Positions 34,501 through 38,645 of a DNA stretch of 64,000 bases are shown piece by piece. The number at the start of each line of letters is the position of its first letter. Positions within the stretch are counted from its first letter, which is position 1. Made by a program: the position numbers and the translations under genes. The stretch spans positions 1,617,792-1,681,791 of the forward strand of contig CAJNDS010001001.1 in NCBI GenBank assembly GCA_905221605.1, written 5' to 3'. This stretch comes from Symbiodinium natans (Eukaryota > Sar > Dinophyceae > Suessiales > Symbiodiniaceae). A model generated the notes under the pieces. That model did not search any database. It saw only the letters and a program-made list of their open reading frames with translations, and had not been told where the DNA came from.

Positions 34501-35590
34501 AGGAAGCCGAGGCGAATTCAACATACCCCGAACTCAGACTCGGCCCCTTAACCTTTCAAAGGAGAATAGAAGTAAGGACTTTACCATGCCCCTTCATTTC
34601 CTTTGTAGGGATATGCCCAGGGGTATGTTGAATATTTCTCAGACTCAAGCCCTGAAAAGCCCCAAACCAGGCTTTGTTCGCCTGGGCATTCACTTCACCA
34701 TGTCCGATGAGGATGTTGAACTCCTGGCCTCTGCAGTGGCACCATGGCGAATGTTAAGGGTTTAGGGTTTAGGCTTTAGGGCATCAGGCTTTAGGGTTTA
34801 GGGTTAGATGTGTGTGGGTGAGCTCAGAACACCATTTCTGGCCGTCGGTAGCCCTAAACCCTAACCGTAACCCCTAACCCCTAAACCCCTAAACCCCTAA
34901 ACCCCTAAACCCTAAACCCTAAACCCCTAACCCCTAACCCCTAAACCCTAAACCCCAAAACCCTAAACCCCAAAACCCTAAACCCCAAAACCCTAAACCC
35001 TAAGCCCTAAACCCTAAACCCCTAAGGAGTGGATTGCGGGGAATGGCTGGCGCCTTCTGCCAGCTTACAGCTTCTGTGTCGAAACCGGGGAGTGGTACCA
35101 CCGCCTGGCAACACCGCAGCAGGACCTGTGTTTAGGGTTTAGTGTTTAGGGTTTAGGGTTTAGGGCTTAGGGTTCAGGGCTTGGGGTTTAGGGTTCAGGG
35201 TTCAGGGTTCTAGGATGTTTTAGGGTGCTCTAATTTACGTTTTAGGGGCTGAGACTCAGGTTGTGACCTACCGCCCTAATCCTCAACAAGATAACGGGAG
35301 GGATTGGGGGGGAGGGAAGTTCCCTCAGCCCTGACTTTAAGAATAACCTAAGCCCTAAACCCTAAACCCTAAACCCTAAACCCTAAACCCTAAACCCTAA
35401 ACCCTAAACCCTAAACCCTAAACCCTAAACCCTAAACCCTAAACCCTGAGTTTAAAGGAAAGCAACCTATGCCCCTAAAGCCCTGAGCCCCTTTTGTCTG
35501 TGGCAGGACCGGGAGTGGCTCTCTGGCTTGGTCCCTCCAGTGCTGAAGAGCAGCCCCTTGCGGGATCTCGAGAGCAACCTCCGTCCCCAG
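13577..35590 (+). CDS. Cysteine-desulfurase-like class V PLP enzyme, a 22 kb many-exon gene
   Basis: PLP-dependent aminotransferase-fold enzymes of this family act on cysteine-like substrates in sulfur transfer; the exact substrate is unknown. Phase-consistent exons: ~13577-13628, 14293-14371, 14535-14632, 14754-14791, 15311-15356, 15579-15606, ~17233-17359, 18351-~18405, 28426-28523, 28836-28896, 29406-29441, 30363-30416, 30886-30950, 31139-31213, 32137-32274, 32436-32460, 32863-32946, 34643-34738, 35027-35122, 35507-35590. In order they encode TPFGVRRLVYGDFTASGRAL, VLPVYGNTHT, ALIFCGAGTTGAVQKF, HHSSLLPFREL, VLSAASNVTG, WDFAATAG, the PLP-lysine motif FFSPHKLLGGPGS (split by an intron), REEAGTPDIVGCIRTG, YLHHNYVVALLNDLFGVQ, the cysteine motif RGGCACAGPYAQRLLGID, PGFVRLGIHFTMSDEDVELL and NGWRLLPAYSF. 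Introns start GC, GA or GT. The 5' end and exons between 15.6 and 18.4 kb are incomplete. An LTR element occupies one intron. Confidence 0.88.
14867..15075. mobile_element. Diverged family B elements, two in tandem
   Basis: Two degenerate copies: one opening ACTTGGAGCTTCACGGGTAC at about 14873 and one opening ACTTGGAAGGTTCATGCGGT at about 14995, with inner words TTATAAGTAGGGT and ACCTTACTTA. The second grades into the 9-bp array. Confidence 0.5.
15078..15187. repeat. Nine-base variant array (CCCTTAAAA)
   Basis: About ten units of CCCTTAAAA, a 9-bp relative of the telomere-like motif, inside an intron of the desulfurase-like gene. Confidence 0.93.
15662..15765. mobile_element. Family A inverted-repeat element (A1)
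   Basis: 104 bp, opening TTGGGATGTTCCCCCTTTTA and closing with the complement AGGGAGAACATCCCAA. Interior halves are also complementary (CAGTCCCTATCAGGGATT against AATCCCTATCAAGGACTG), so the whole unit is a near-perfect palindrome. It lies in a desulfurase-gene intron. Relatives are at 38419, 45961 and 49938, and a diverged one at 16579-16662. Confidence 0.85.
16703..16808 (+). CDS. Possible extra exon of the desulfurase-like gene
   Basis: Open frame GLEEDSPEEAMYRAHKTCEM continuing to NPFEG, between a possible AG acceptor and a GT donor. It sits where an exon between GAVQKFVSIM and the HHSSLLPF exon would be expected, but it matches nothing I recognise in the family. Equally it could be unrelated. 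Confidence 0.35.
16836..16927. repeat. Telomere-like array, CCCTAAA orientation
   Basis: About 13 uninterrupted CCCTAAA units in a desulfurase-gene intron. Confidence 0.97.
17160..17405. repeat. Telomere-like words flanking an exon
   Basis: CCCTAAA-type units at 17164-17223 and TTTAGGG-type units at 17366-17405 closely bracket the exon at about 17233-17359, in inverted orientation. Confidence 0.8.
18262..18520. repeat. TTTAGGG arrays flanking an exon
   Basis: Units at 18262-18325 and 18449-18520 bracket the exon at 18351, which encodes VCTLPLDNRTGLLDE. Confidence 0.9.
18521..18606. mobile_element. Family B inverted-repeat element (B8)
   Basis: Opens ACTTGACGGTTCATGGGTAC and closes GAGTATCCATGAACCCC; 86 bp, directly adjoining a TTTAGGG array. 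Confidence 0.6.
19311..19426. repeat. CCCTAAA/CCCCAAA array at the LTR-element left boundary
   Basis: About 16 units, first CCCCAAA then CCCTAAA. The last five bases, CCCTA (19422-19426), are repeated at 28129-28133 on the other side of the LTR element. Confidence 0.95.
19427..19645 (-). repeat. 3' LTR of the 8.7 kb element
   Basis: 219 bp; sense (minus) strand opens TGCGGAGCTGCAGCTGG and ends CCCCCCGTA. Contains a spliced-leader-like word at 19561-19573. Confidence 0.88.
19561..19573 (-). other. Spliced-leader relic inside the LTR
   Basis: On the element sense strand this reads TTTTTGGCTCAAG, matching 12 of the last 13 bases of the dinoflagellate spliced leader (ATTTTGGCTCAAG). The other LTR (28044-28056) has one more change, TTTCTGGCTCAAG. 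Confidence 0.65.
19646..19658 (-). promoter_or_regulatory. Candidate polypurine tract
   Basis: Minus strand AGGACAGGGGGAG ends exactly at the start of the 3' LTR, where plus-strand DNA priming would occur. One pyrimidine interrupts it. Confidence 0.6.
20018..23410 (-). CDS. LTR-element ORF3: large protein with three CCCH zinc fingers
   Basis: 1130 residues. N-terminal two thirds is polar and repeat-poor with no fold I recognise. Three CCCH fingers lie at about residues 715-797 (CKFGEDCKFIH, CFAGKECAFSH and CRYGDRCVFEH; spacings C-x8/9-C-x5-C-x3-H), typical of RNA-binding zinc fingers. The C-terminal third is highly charged with lysine-rich, NLS-like clusters. Its ATG overlaps the stop of ORF2 as ATGA (23407-23410), an arrangement used for termination-reinitiation. 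No polymerase or integrase motif was found. It could be a host-derived cargo or a very large Gag-like protein. Confidence 0.75.
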   Translation of the reverse strand: MREIFLQERDSQRTAIRGNVPMGGSSSPNDGQKKSVHLGEGRDKASRGETRQEVTAQVFSLPQPSRRTEQSQKRARDGSVIVGSLAVGSTDEVLPGQGVAGQVNVSESAQVLPGQEVAGQETALEGAEQNSSEETDQKEGEGGSNELRGDGAKTLDVRPVKKDPQQLLVKGLLTRIYWKVAVGKLPVGQRDCQKGSNKMDRNLVISMSSEGASEQDLNLALEDDADQSMDDGAMVVMVYDPGTLIQSPTTDWVMRRGLTDRTIWPAIAAAAQRICAEMVQVDELNAQLGTGALLFQRRDQGHYGDLHHSFHDNPCLPAVGNYPLSVMGALLSPGLEGEFRNTDKFGTAMEAIAYDWSRSPGMEVHVELMARVAKLVAPFLTLGGQGSVVNLEFLWQRGKAQLMEFLQAATCADQLEVLWKRMDDDADEEVDPSTAVLEVLGPEDAVLDQGNNESLIPIEDAGGETIGDTGRDGKAPEVSPEEETSSGSSRLAGTRIFLWSVYSRVASNWDFSTQDRTTGKIFDSTKGYPGEGPDNGDNLSSKRNLPWISEDYLDEVVSKKMERSSDMDGLDGFVPGSEGPLEKVEVENVTASRILMALWKKGYRAGYRRLCRLNVSGCKVGAMKHPIKRVQKIGTRKAFMKMFNVFGSSQRGSGAGGKPIMKVVGPRPGFPAVLQASNTDSTLGEGSSSQVHGNVHVEQNRPMDRYEAERLEKRKKGFCYWFSRGKDRCKFGEDCKFIHSEDDVALHSYWCKYYVAGRPCFAGKECAFSHDATGVRCIQFVQSGKCRYGDRCVFEHGDSLDEQRPRSPRTPPRDGPRRSSGAKGGEKEISPEQFDDGEEDFMVYDDDTKMVELLMEAISFLSNGKSDLARAEADPLFKLLKFNGDADQMDREWVSWTTGMLSLLELHEIVKSYEVSLAEVEEWVNDLRIWFERANVGEEKDPKRGKKRSLERESSKDIPAEKEVVETSETEVAVEEEVKKVKKKRKTAAIEDPYTLMVPKPKKMPANIEKGGSSSNAVVSAGEKASKMRTKSNVVGKTKKKEKSQSPKKEEVVVVKGPEEKDRPSDVDAQASITVDAELGQSCQAIEDAKREGLVSSIQRCVQDPVLTISDLEHILLRLHLSIDNHRKKK
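23407..25287 (-). CDS. LTR-element ORF2: protein with three CCCH zinc fingers
   Basis: 626 residues. CCCH fingers at about residues 105-130 (CKFFNQGRCRNGDECSYEH), 199-226 (CLYYNQGGCKYGTTCRYLH) and 252-277 (CRKGLNSCRFSH). A helical segment at about 390-440 (MITLGVTNVSDLQEFIFVED then KILQLVGGV) resembles a small SAM or helix-hairpin module. Basic Ser/Arg-rich C-terminus. Its first ATG lies 148 nt before the end of ORF1, in the -1 frame relative to ORF1. I found no canonical slippery heptamer in the overlap, so how it is expressed is open. Confidence 0.72.
   Translation of the reverse strand: MEARWCRKHRLGKTSTFSRKQYHNALFELARRKRRFTRPVVGEAVATVLSQGEDELWNALWLDTKRFLQELDGAVESMSKREGKPMEAYMDPDQYKKAHMTPKTVSPGYSKLCKFFNQGRCRNGDECSYEHRRYGEGWPGGGPTEPRSSQKPGDEDGNIGDPPTEEGTVDEAQQEREDSAFRAKYNFGKGASKGEPTLGEPKSRLCLYYNQGGCKYGTTCRYLHNDDIALEGTWEPGKAWDNASRKALRDAGFHHCCFDYYLRGHCRKGLNSCRFSHDEMSDERLAHLKHLVHVANQVRFEKERGWEISDRSTFQPPASGGAESSSSSAPKALQMTNVSQKEGEKGTLDEAEDDEQKNSVAESTGTLLQNPEEPIENWMARNEHLWVYTPHVSEVMITLGVTNVSDLQEFIFVEDLVDKGINKVTACKILQLVGGVRHRPGGPEKAVPSDASARVQQSSGSKEAGREAARTLAQVREAEGSGAKTMPRGSYRELFDKVKYRDAWTLAQRSPLCVQKLQLVGVGMPPVNPPTKKYRSRSNPVKRGRPLLDKKQVRQVPRSRSQRRVQPAEVVEKPKPLELKPRGGLSYRFSRAWADVVDDDDQAEALVSYAASSSDSSEEETMPRNA
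25140..27842 (-). CDS. LTR-element ORF1: acidic protein with WW-like and S1-like domains
   Basis: 900 residues, first ORF after the 5' LTR; the ATG at 27842 is 66 nt from the LTR edge. A WW-like motif at about residues 205-235 (WEPHFHEDGREYLYCLDTGE then TQWVLP) and an S1-like RNA-binding fold at about 650-720 (GDEIVGLVRCVNGYGAFLDH ... VNGTVKRVEDDGTVILDTF). The middle is long, acidic and low in order, with repeated PAVEEN/SPAAE words. The C-terminus overlaps ORF2. Domain calls are by eye. WW and S1 domains point to RNA or splicing-factor interactions; neither is standard Gag content. Confidence 0.72.
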   Translation of the reverse strand: MATNWLRTGAASSSSNVGDQGEGGVKRSATGEKVVPNVEALVDAGGMRGEEKPVVEGLEDQMEAVLLRLLSKHGHLLRAAESAESTGAPTTSSSTSKMVEQGCQTELVGDVIPVSKRARNKVSFAAESGDLLTGEAEETAPVAATKSSILVVGDAEGVVPVAMVMSEGEILELEAARIQQESDEDLYADGGGKVSQAADLPIIDCDGKTWEPHFHEDGREYLYCLDTGETQWVLPKKTGMAGNSEGSGVGMGIVPVEEEPALGTTSSSSPTESFRAQQGSMESVNSGVNSVGEKDFSSTIRDSGLRAGGDAPTSGSPDEEGISGSRADIVGEHLDREEMEALSEGVAAVESVGPEEKMPNVEIGTVSAAEERVVDVVPVVQEGDPGDLEDGGKKLCVTTEEVSSFGAKSLAIQGEKEASGIAGDTEDLKDEAWSANDARVNAPDSTWSAKEARVEVHMVSRSTGDCNNGAQVSAAADDGGSQVDALVQPEVSREERNGKGYTGADEAAVVNDGGNSPLATMELKEPAVEENVPAVDEQFNSPAAEENSPAAEGVTKDSNDGSTPIKGEVLPSGRSPEVDTERTTTDEAKPLAGKKEGPEPLEHKMDDLVGLVQEQDEQCDPVETKDVPGADDTETVSEEHAKKVPRAGALDSPGEHCYQEGDEIVGLVRCVNGYGAFLDHGDVNVLVPAEGNNAHQLKFGDTVNGTVKRVEDDGTVILDTFLVLEEDEEASSSTRRKWKASGWSTWWTDSWYAGQWYQDSNSQWDWKREEEQSDERFADQELSSEEREERQLYGEKIYKALLEDGKADKAYVGKITGMLLGRPMEELQECVADHAFLNAEARRAYGILQSDGWKPDGAESTGWERHPPFPENSTTTRSSNWHAGKGDLLDQLWVKRWQRC
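27896..27907 (-). promoter_or_regulatory. Primer binding site, half-tRNA type
   Basis: Minus strand GGTTATGAGCCC follows the 5' LTR with no gap. Its complement GGGCTCATAACC equals the anticodon stem-loop of yeast-type initiator tRNA-Met (CAU anticodon in the loop). Copia and Ty5 are known to prime from such an internal site of initiator tRNA-Met instead of the CCA end. Confidence 0.72.
27908..28128 (-). repeat. 5' LTR of the 8.7 kb element
   Basis: 221 bp, about 99% identical to the 3' LTR. Ends next to CCCTA at 28129-28133 in a telomere-like context. Confidence 0.88.
28297..28360. repeat. TTTAGGG array
   Basis: About eight units in the intron just before the VLSAASNVTG exon (28426). Confidence 0.92.
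28736..28822. mobile_element. Family C inverted-repeat element (C2)
   Basis: Opens GTTAGAAGGGAATGAGG and closes CCCCCATTCCCTACGAACC, with inner words TATACCCTTTAAGGG and GGTACCTCATT. Fills much of a desulfurase-gene intron. Confidence 0.55.
28946..29042. repeat. 35-bp tandem repeat
   Basis: Nearly three units of CAGTCCTTATTATGTGGGGA plus TCCCATTATCCTCTA-like sequence. Confidence 0.75.
29287..29605. repeat. Inverted telomere-like arrays around a 36-nt exon
   Basis: CCCTAAA/CCCCAAA units at 29287-29390 and TTTAGGG/TTTGGGG units at 29470-29605 bracket the tiny exon 29406-29441 that encodes DASVDVAFFSP. Confidence 0.93.
29680..29787. mobile_element. Family C inverted-repeat element (C1)
   Basis: Best copy: opens GGGTTCTTAGTAGGGAATGA and closes with the complement CATTCTACTAAGAACCC; inner GAATGAGGTACCCTATAT pairs with GGGGGTACCTCATTC. 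108 bp, foldback, non-coding. A partial third copy lies near 19100-19162. Confidence 0.82.
29870..30345. repeat. Telomere-like arrays in one intron
   Basis: CCCTAAA-type words at 29870-29940 and TTTAGGG-type words at 30216-30345 in opposite orientation, with a degenerate family B piece at 30005-30105 between them. Confidence 0.85.
30420..30500. repeat. TTTGGGGTTCAGGG array
   Basis: 14-bp higher-order unit (TTTGGGG plus TTCAGGG) repeated about five times, beginning just after the GC splice donor at 30417. Confidence 0.88.
30733..30858. mobile_element. Family B inverted-repeat element (B9)
   Basis: Opens TCGGAGGTTCATAGGTACTT and closes AGTTCCCTCCAAGTAG. Contains an inner palindrome CTTATAAGATCTTATAAG. 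Confidence 0.65.
31231..31370. mobile_element. Family B inverted-repeat element (B2)
   Basis: Opens CTTGGAGGTTCATGGTACTT and closes AATACCACGTGATTCAAG; interior CTTATAAGCCACTTATAAGC and GTACAGTTAT words as in B4. Confidence 0.8.
31876..32104. mobile_element. 229-bp foldback element
   Basis: Terminal inverted repeats GTGGATGGACGAAATCTTGC(ACC) and GCAAGATTTTGTCCATCCAC match at 22 of 23 positions. A second inverted pair (TAACATTGG near 31952, CCAATGTTA near 32031) and a third GGTGCAAGATTTCGACCA word near 31980 lie inside. It ends 32 bp before the desulfurase exon at 32137. Confidence 0.75.
32740..32850. repeat. Degenerate CCCTTAAA/CCCTAAA array
   Basis: Eight-base CCCTTAAA units mixed with CCCTAAAA words just before the cysteine-motif exon (32863). 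Confidence 0.85.
33141..33250. mobile_element. Family B inverted-repeat element (B3)
   Basis: Opens TACTTGGAGGGTCATGGTAC and closes GTACCATAAACCTCGAAGTA; 110 bp, one of the tightest copies. Confidence 0.82.
33275..33410. repeat. About 46-bp tandem repeat
   Basis: Three imperfect units sharing TTTTGGACGTCCGTGTTC and the following CAAATGC word. Confidence 0.8.
34757..35026. repeat. Intron made largely of inverted telomere-like arrays
   Basis: TTTAGGG units at 34757-34806 near the 5' splice site, and CCCTAAA/CCCCTAAA units at 34855-35024 running into the 3' splice site. The acceptor AG (35025-35026) is itself the end of a degenerate unit (CCCCTAAG). Confidence 0.9.
35130..35448. repeat. Inverted telomere-like arrays in the next intron
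   Basis: TTTAGGG units at 35130-35215 and about 14 perfect CCCTAAA units at 35350-35448, within the intron 35123-35506. Confidence 0.95.
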
Positions 35591-36000
35591 GCGGGGGGGT
35601 TGAGGGTTTGGGGTTTTGAGTTTGGGCTTTTGAGTTTGGGGTTTAGGGGGGTTGAGGGTTTGGGGTTTTGAGTTTGGGGTTTAGGGTTTCTGGGGGGGGG
35701 GGTTTCGGGCTTGGGAGTTTGCAGGCTTTAAGGGTTTTTGTTGAAGGCTTTAAGGTTCTTTAAAGGGCTTTAGGGCTGTAGGATTTTTTGCGCTTAGGGC
35801 TTCTGGGGCTTGAGGTTTGCAGGGATTGTTTGATGTCTATTTTTTGTGTTTGCTTGAGGCTTTGGGCCGTTAGGGTCCTGGATTCCGGGCTTAAGGAGGG
35901 CGTTTTTCGGACTTTGTGGGGTGTTGGTTTTGGGGTTTCAGGGTGTTCAGTTAAGGGTGTCTTGGGCATACCCGGTATACTGGGCACGCAGAGTGGGCCT

Positions 36001-36070
36001 GAACCCTAAACCCTAAACCCTAAACCCTAAACCCTAAACCCTAAACCCTGAACCCTAAACCCTAAACCCC
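36001..36070. repeat. CCCTAAA array
   Basis: About ten units directly before a possible exon at 36075. An 8-bp CCCCTAAA variant array follows at 36246-36355. Confidence 0.93.
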
Positions 36071-36074
36071 GAAG

Positions 36075-36180
36075 CTGGGCCTACATCTGGGGCCTGGTGC
36101 AGTGGGAGGACACTCCTCCCCCCGAAGATGTGCTGGCTGCTGCAGATCATGCCTTGGCCACCACCTTCAAAGGCCGTCTC
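36075..36180 (+). CDS. Possible further exon of the desulfurase-like gene
   Basis: The frame reads WAYIWGLVQWEDTPPPEDVL and AAADHALATTF after an AG that ends a CCCTAAA-type array. It looks coding but does not join the 35507-35590 exon in phase, so an intervening exon would be needed. Family membership is unproven. Confidence 0.4.
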
Positions 36181-37139
36181 TGGAACGGGGGGGGGATCTG
36201 CGCTCTCAGCCCTGCACGAGGTCGCAGTGGGTTCGGCTAGGCCACACAGGTTGGAGCCCCTAAACCCCTAAACCCCTCAGCCCCTAAACCCCTCAACCCC
36301 TCAACCCCCAAACCCCTAAACCCCTAAACCCCTAAACTCCTAAACCCTAAACCCCTATGCAGCACCTATGCAGGTGAGAATCCGATTCCGCTGTCCTCCA
36401 CTCGCTGTCCGCTGTTGGACGCCGAGTACGCCCATCTCGCAGCTGGACTTTGTAATATAAGATTTTGGGCTTAGGGTTTAGGGTTTAGGGTGCCCTAGGG
36501 CCTTCCTAGCCCAGTGGTACCCTTAACTTTCTTTTTTGGGGCTCTGGGTTCCCTTATACAGTAACCAACCCCAAACAGGGAGCCCTGGTGCCCTTATCAT
36601 GATATGGTCACTGTGCTACAAAGAGGCCCTCAACCTGAGCACCCTCCATTATGTGATCAGACCATCACTAGTTTTTGTTGTTGTTACAGTTTTCAAGTAT
36701 CAGAAAGTTACAAGATTATGTTCTTATATGGTTACATATTGCGATACTCTGTTTTGTTGAAGGTTTTTTGCATCATTGAATTATTCTGCTATCGTAAATT
36801 AAGTTATTGTTTTTTCGTCCCTAAGGGGCCGCCTAGGGCGGTTTTCAGGGTTTAAGGGGTTCGAGCTTTATACCTTGTAGTAGAGTAGGTAACCTTTAAC
36901 CTTTTTGGGGTAGTATAATCTCCTTACAATCCCAAAGGTTCACCTTTAATTCCCCCAGGTTGCTGGACAACTAGGTATAGGGGTTTAGGGTTTAGGGTTG
37001 GCGCATCGGCGCACAGCGGTCTTCGTGCGTCCCGCCTGTGCTCAAAAAAATCGATGTCCAGCGTTTCCTCCCTTGCAGGGTCTCTGCTCCTCCGGAGTAC
37101 TTCCAAAACCCGAACTTTTGTATAGGGAGTTCCTGGAAA

Positions 37140-37250
37140 AACGCCCTAAACACCCTAGACACCCTAGACACCCTAAACACCCTAAAGACCCTAAAGGCCC
37201 TAAAGACCCTAAACGTCCTAACACGCCCTAACACACCCTAAACCCTAAAT
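37140..37250. repeat. Variant arrays (CACCCTAGA, GACCCTAAA)
   Basis: Nine-base units CACCCTAGA, CACCCTAAA and GACCCTAAA, another length variant of the telomere-like motif. Confidence 0.85.
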
Positions 37251-37254
37251 GCCC

Positions 37255-37375
37255 GGATCCTGAGACCTGGTTCGCCCTGCCCACGGACGCGGCTGCGGCG
37301 CTGCGAAGCGATGCGCAGCCGCTTCTGGATGCGGAGGGCGCCGTCTTCACTGCGGAGAAGGCGGGGGGGCGGTGC
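37255..37375 (+). CDS. Possible exon of unknown protein
   Basis: The frame reads DPETWFALPTDAAAALRSDA and QPLLDAEGAVFTAEKA. It has a GC-rich, coding-like composition, but I cannot assign it. It may be a late exon of the desulfurase-like gene. Confidence 0.35.
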
Positions 37376-37772
37376 AAAAGGGGGCTTTTTGCAGCACCCT
37401 CAACTCTTCAACTCTGAGCCCCAAACCCCCAAGCCCTGAACCCCAAACCCTAAACCCCAAACCCTCGGAGCTGCATAAGCCTTCAACTCTGCCTCGAGCG
37501 GCCCCTGGCGCTCAGGCGGTGGAGCGCGGGGTGCCCAGAATCACAGCAGGTCGACTTGTTGGTGTCGACTTGTTGGTTAGGGCCCGATTTCATCAAGTCG
37601 AGGCCCCCACGGCGCCGCCTTCGCCGTCGCCGCCGTGGCCACAGCAGAGTCCACGTCGGCCGGGTCTGAGCAAGGCGAGGGTTCAGGGTTGGGGGTTCAG
37701 GGTTGAGGATTGAGGGTGAGGGTTTTGGGTGCAAAGGTGAGAGGGTGCGCTTAATGAAGCAGTAGTTGTAAC

Positions 37773-38347
37773 AACCCTAAACCCTAAACCCTAAACCCTA
37801 AACCCTAAACCCTAAACCCTAAACCCTAAACACCCTAAACCCTAAACCCTAAACCCTAAACCACCCTACTCACACTGAACGGCCGAAGGATCAGCCTCCC
37901 CGGCCGATGCTGATGGCGACCTTGTGGCTTTTGAGTTCGGCTGTGACGAGGTCGCGGCAAGGGTTCCGGGTTCAGGGTTCCGGGTTCAGGGTTTGGGGTT
38001 TGGGGTGCAGGGTTTAGGGTTTAGGGTTTAGGGTTTAGGGTTTAGGGTTTAGGGCAACGGGTTCAGGGTTTTAGGTTTCGGGGTTCAGGGATCAGGGTGT
38101 AGGGTTTAGGATGTAGGGTCTCCGGGTCTAGGCCCGACGCTTCGCTCAGCAGCAGTGCGGACTTCCCTCGCCCGAACTCCCCAATTTTCTGCCGATGCTT
38201 CCCGGCCTGACTTGGCCAAGAAGGCGTGGGCGCCGCAAACCCCAGACCCTAGACCCGCAACCCTAAACCCTAAACCCTAAACCCTAAACCCGAAACCCTA
38301 AACCCTAAACCCTAAACCCTAAGCCCTAAGCCCTAAGCCCTAAACAC
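37773..38347. repeat. Telomere-like arrays before the LINE
   Basis: CCCTAAA at 37773-37868, TTTAGGG-type at 37960-38120 and CCCTAAA at 38253-38347. The unique pieces between them may hide small exons, but I could not place them. Confidence 0.93.
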
Positions 38348-38584
38348 TCACCAGTGAGCGGGAGGATGACATGGAGCCAACCGCGGTTTCTGGGTCTTGT
38401 CCCTTTGGCGGCAAGGTGTTGGGATGTTCGCCCGTATACTTTGGGGTTTAGGGTTTAGGGCTTAGGGTTTAGGGTTTAGGGTTGCGGGTTTAGCGGGTTT
38501 AGGGTTCCTTAGTTGGATTATAGTACAGCCGCATAATAGTATGAGTATAACAGTATAATATGAAGGAGTAAAATATCAAGGATT

Positions 38585-38597
38585 ATCATAGGGGGTA
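38585..38597. repeat. LINE target site duplication, left copy
   Basis: ATCATAGGGGGTA, repeated exactly at 45292-45304 directly after the poly(A) run. Confidence 0.93.
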
Positions 38598-38605
38598 GGC
38601 TCAAG
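38598..38605 (+). other. Spliced-leader 3' end at the LINE 5' terminus
   Basis: The first eight bases after the duplication, GGCTCAAG, are the last eight of the dinoflagellate spliced leader. The next bases, CACCGTAGGCAGTCAAG, look like a second, deleted leader copy (ACCGTAG at its start, TCAAG at its end). Confidence 0.7.
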
Positions 38606-38645
38606 CACCGTAGGCAGTCAAGAGCCTAGCACCTACTTTGAAGCA

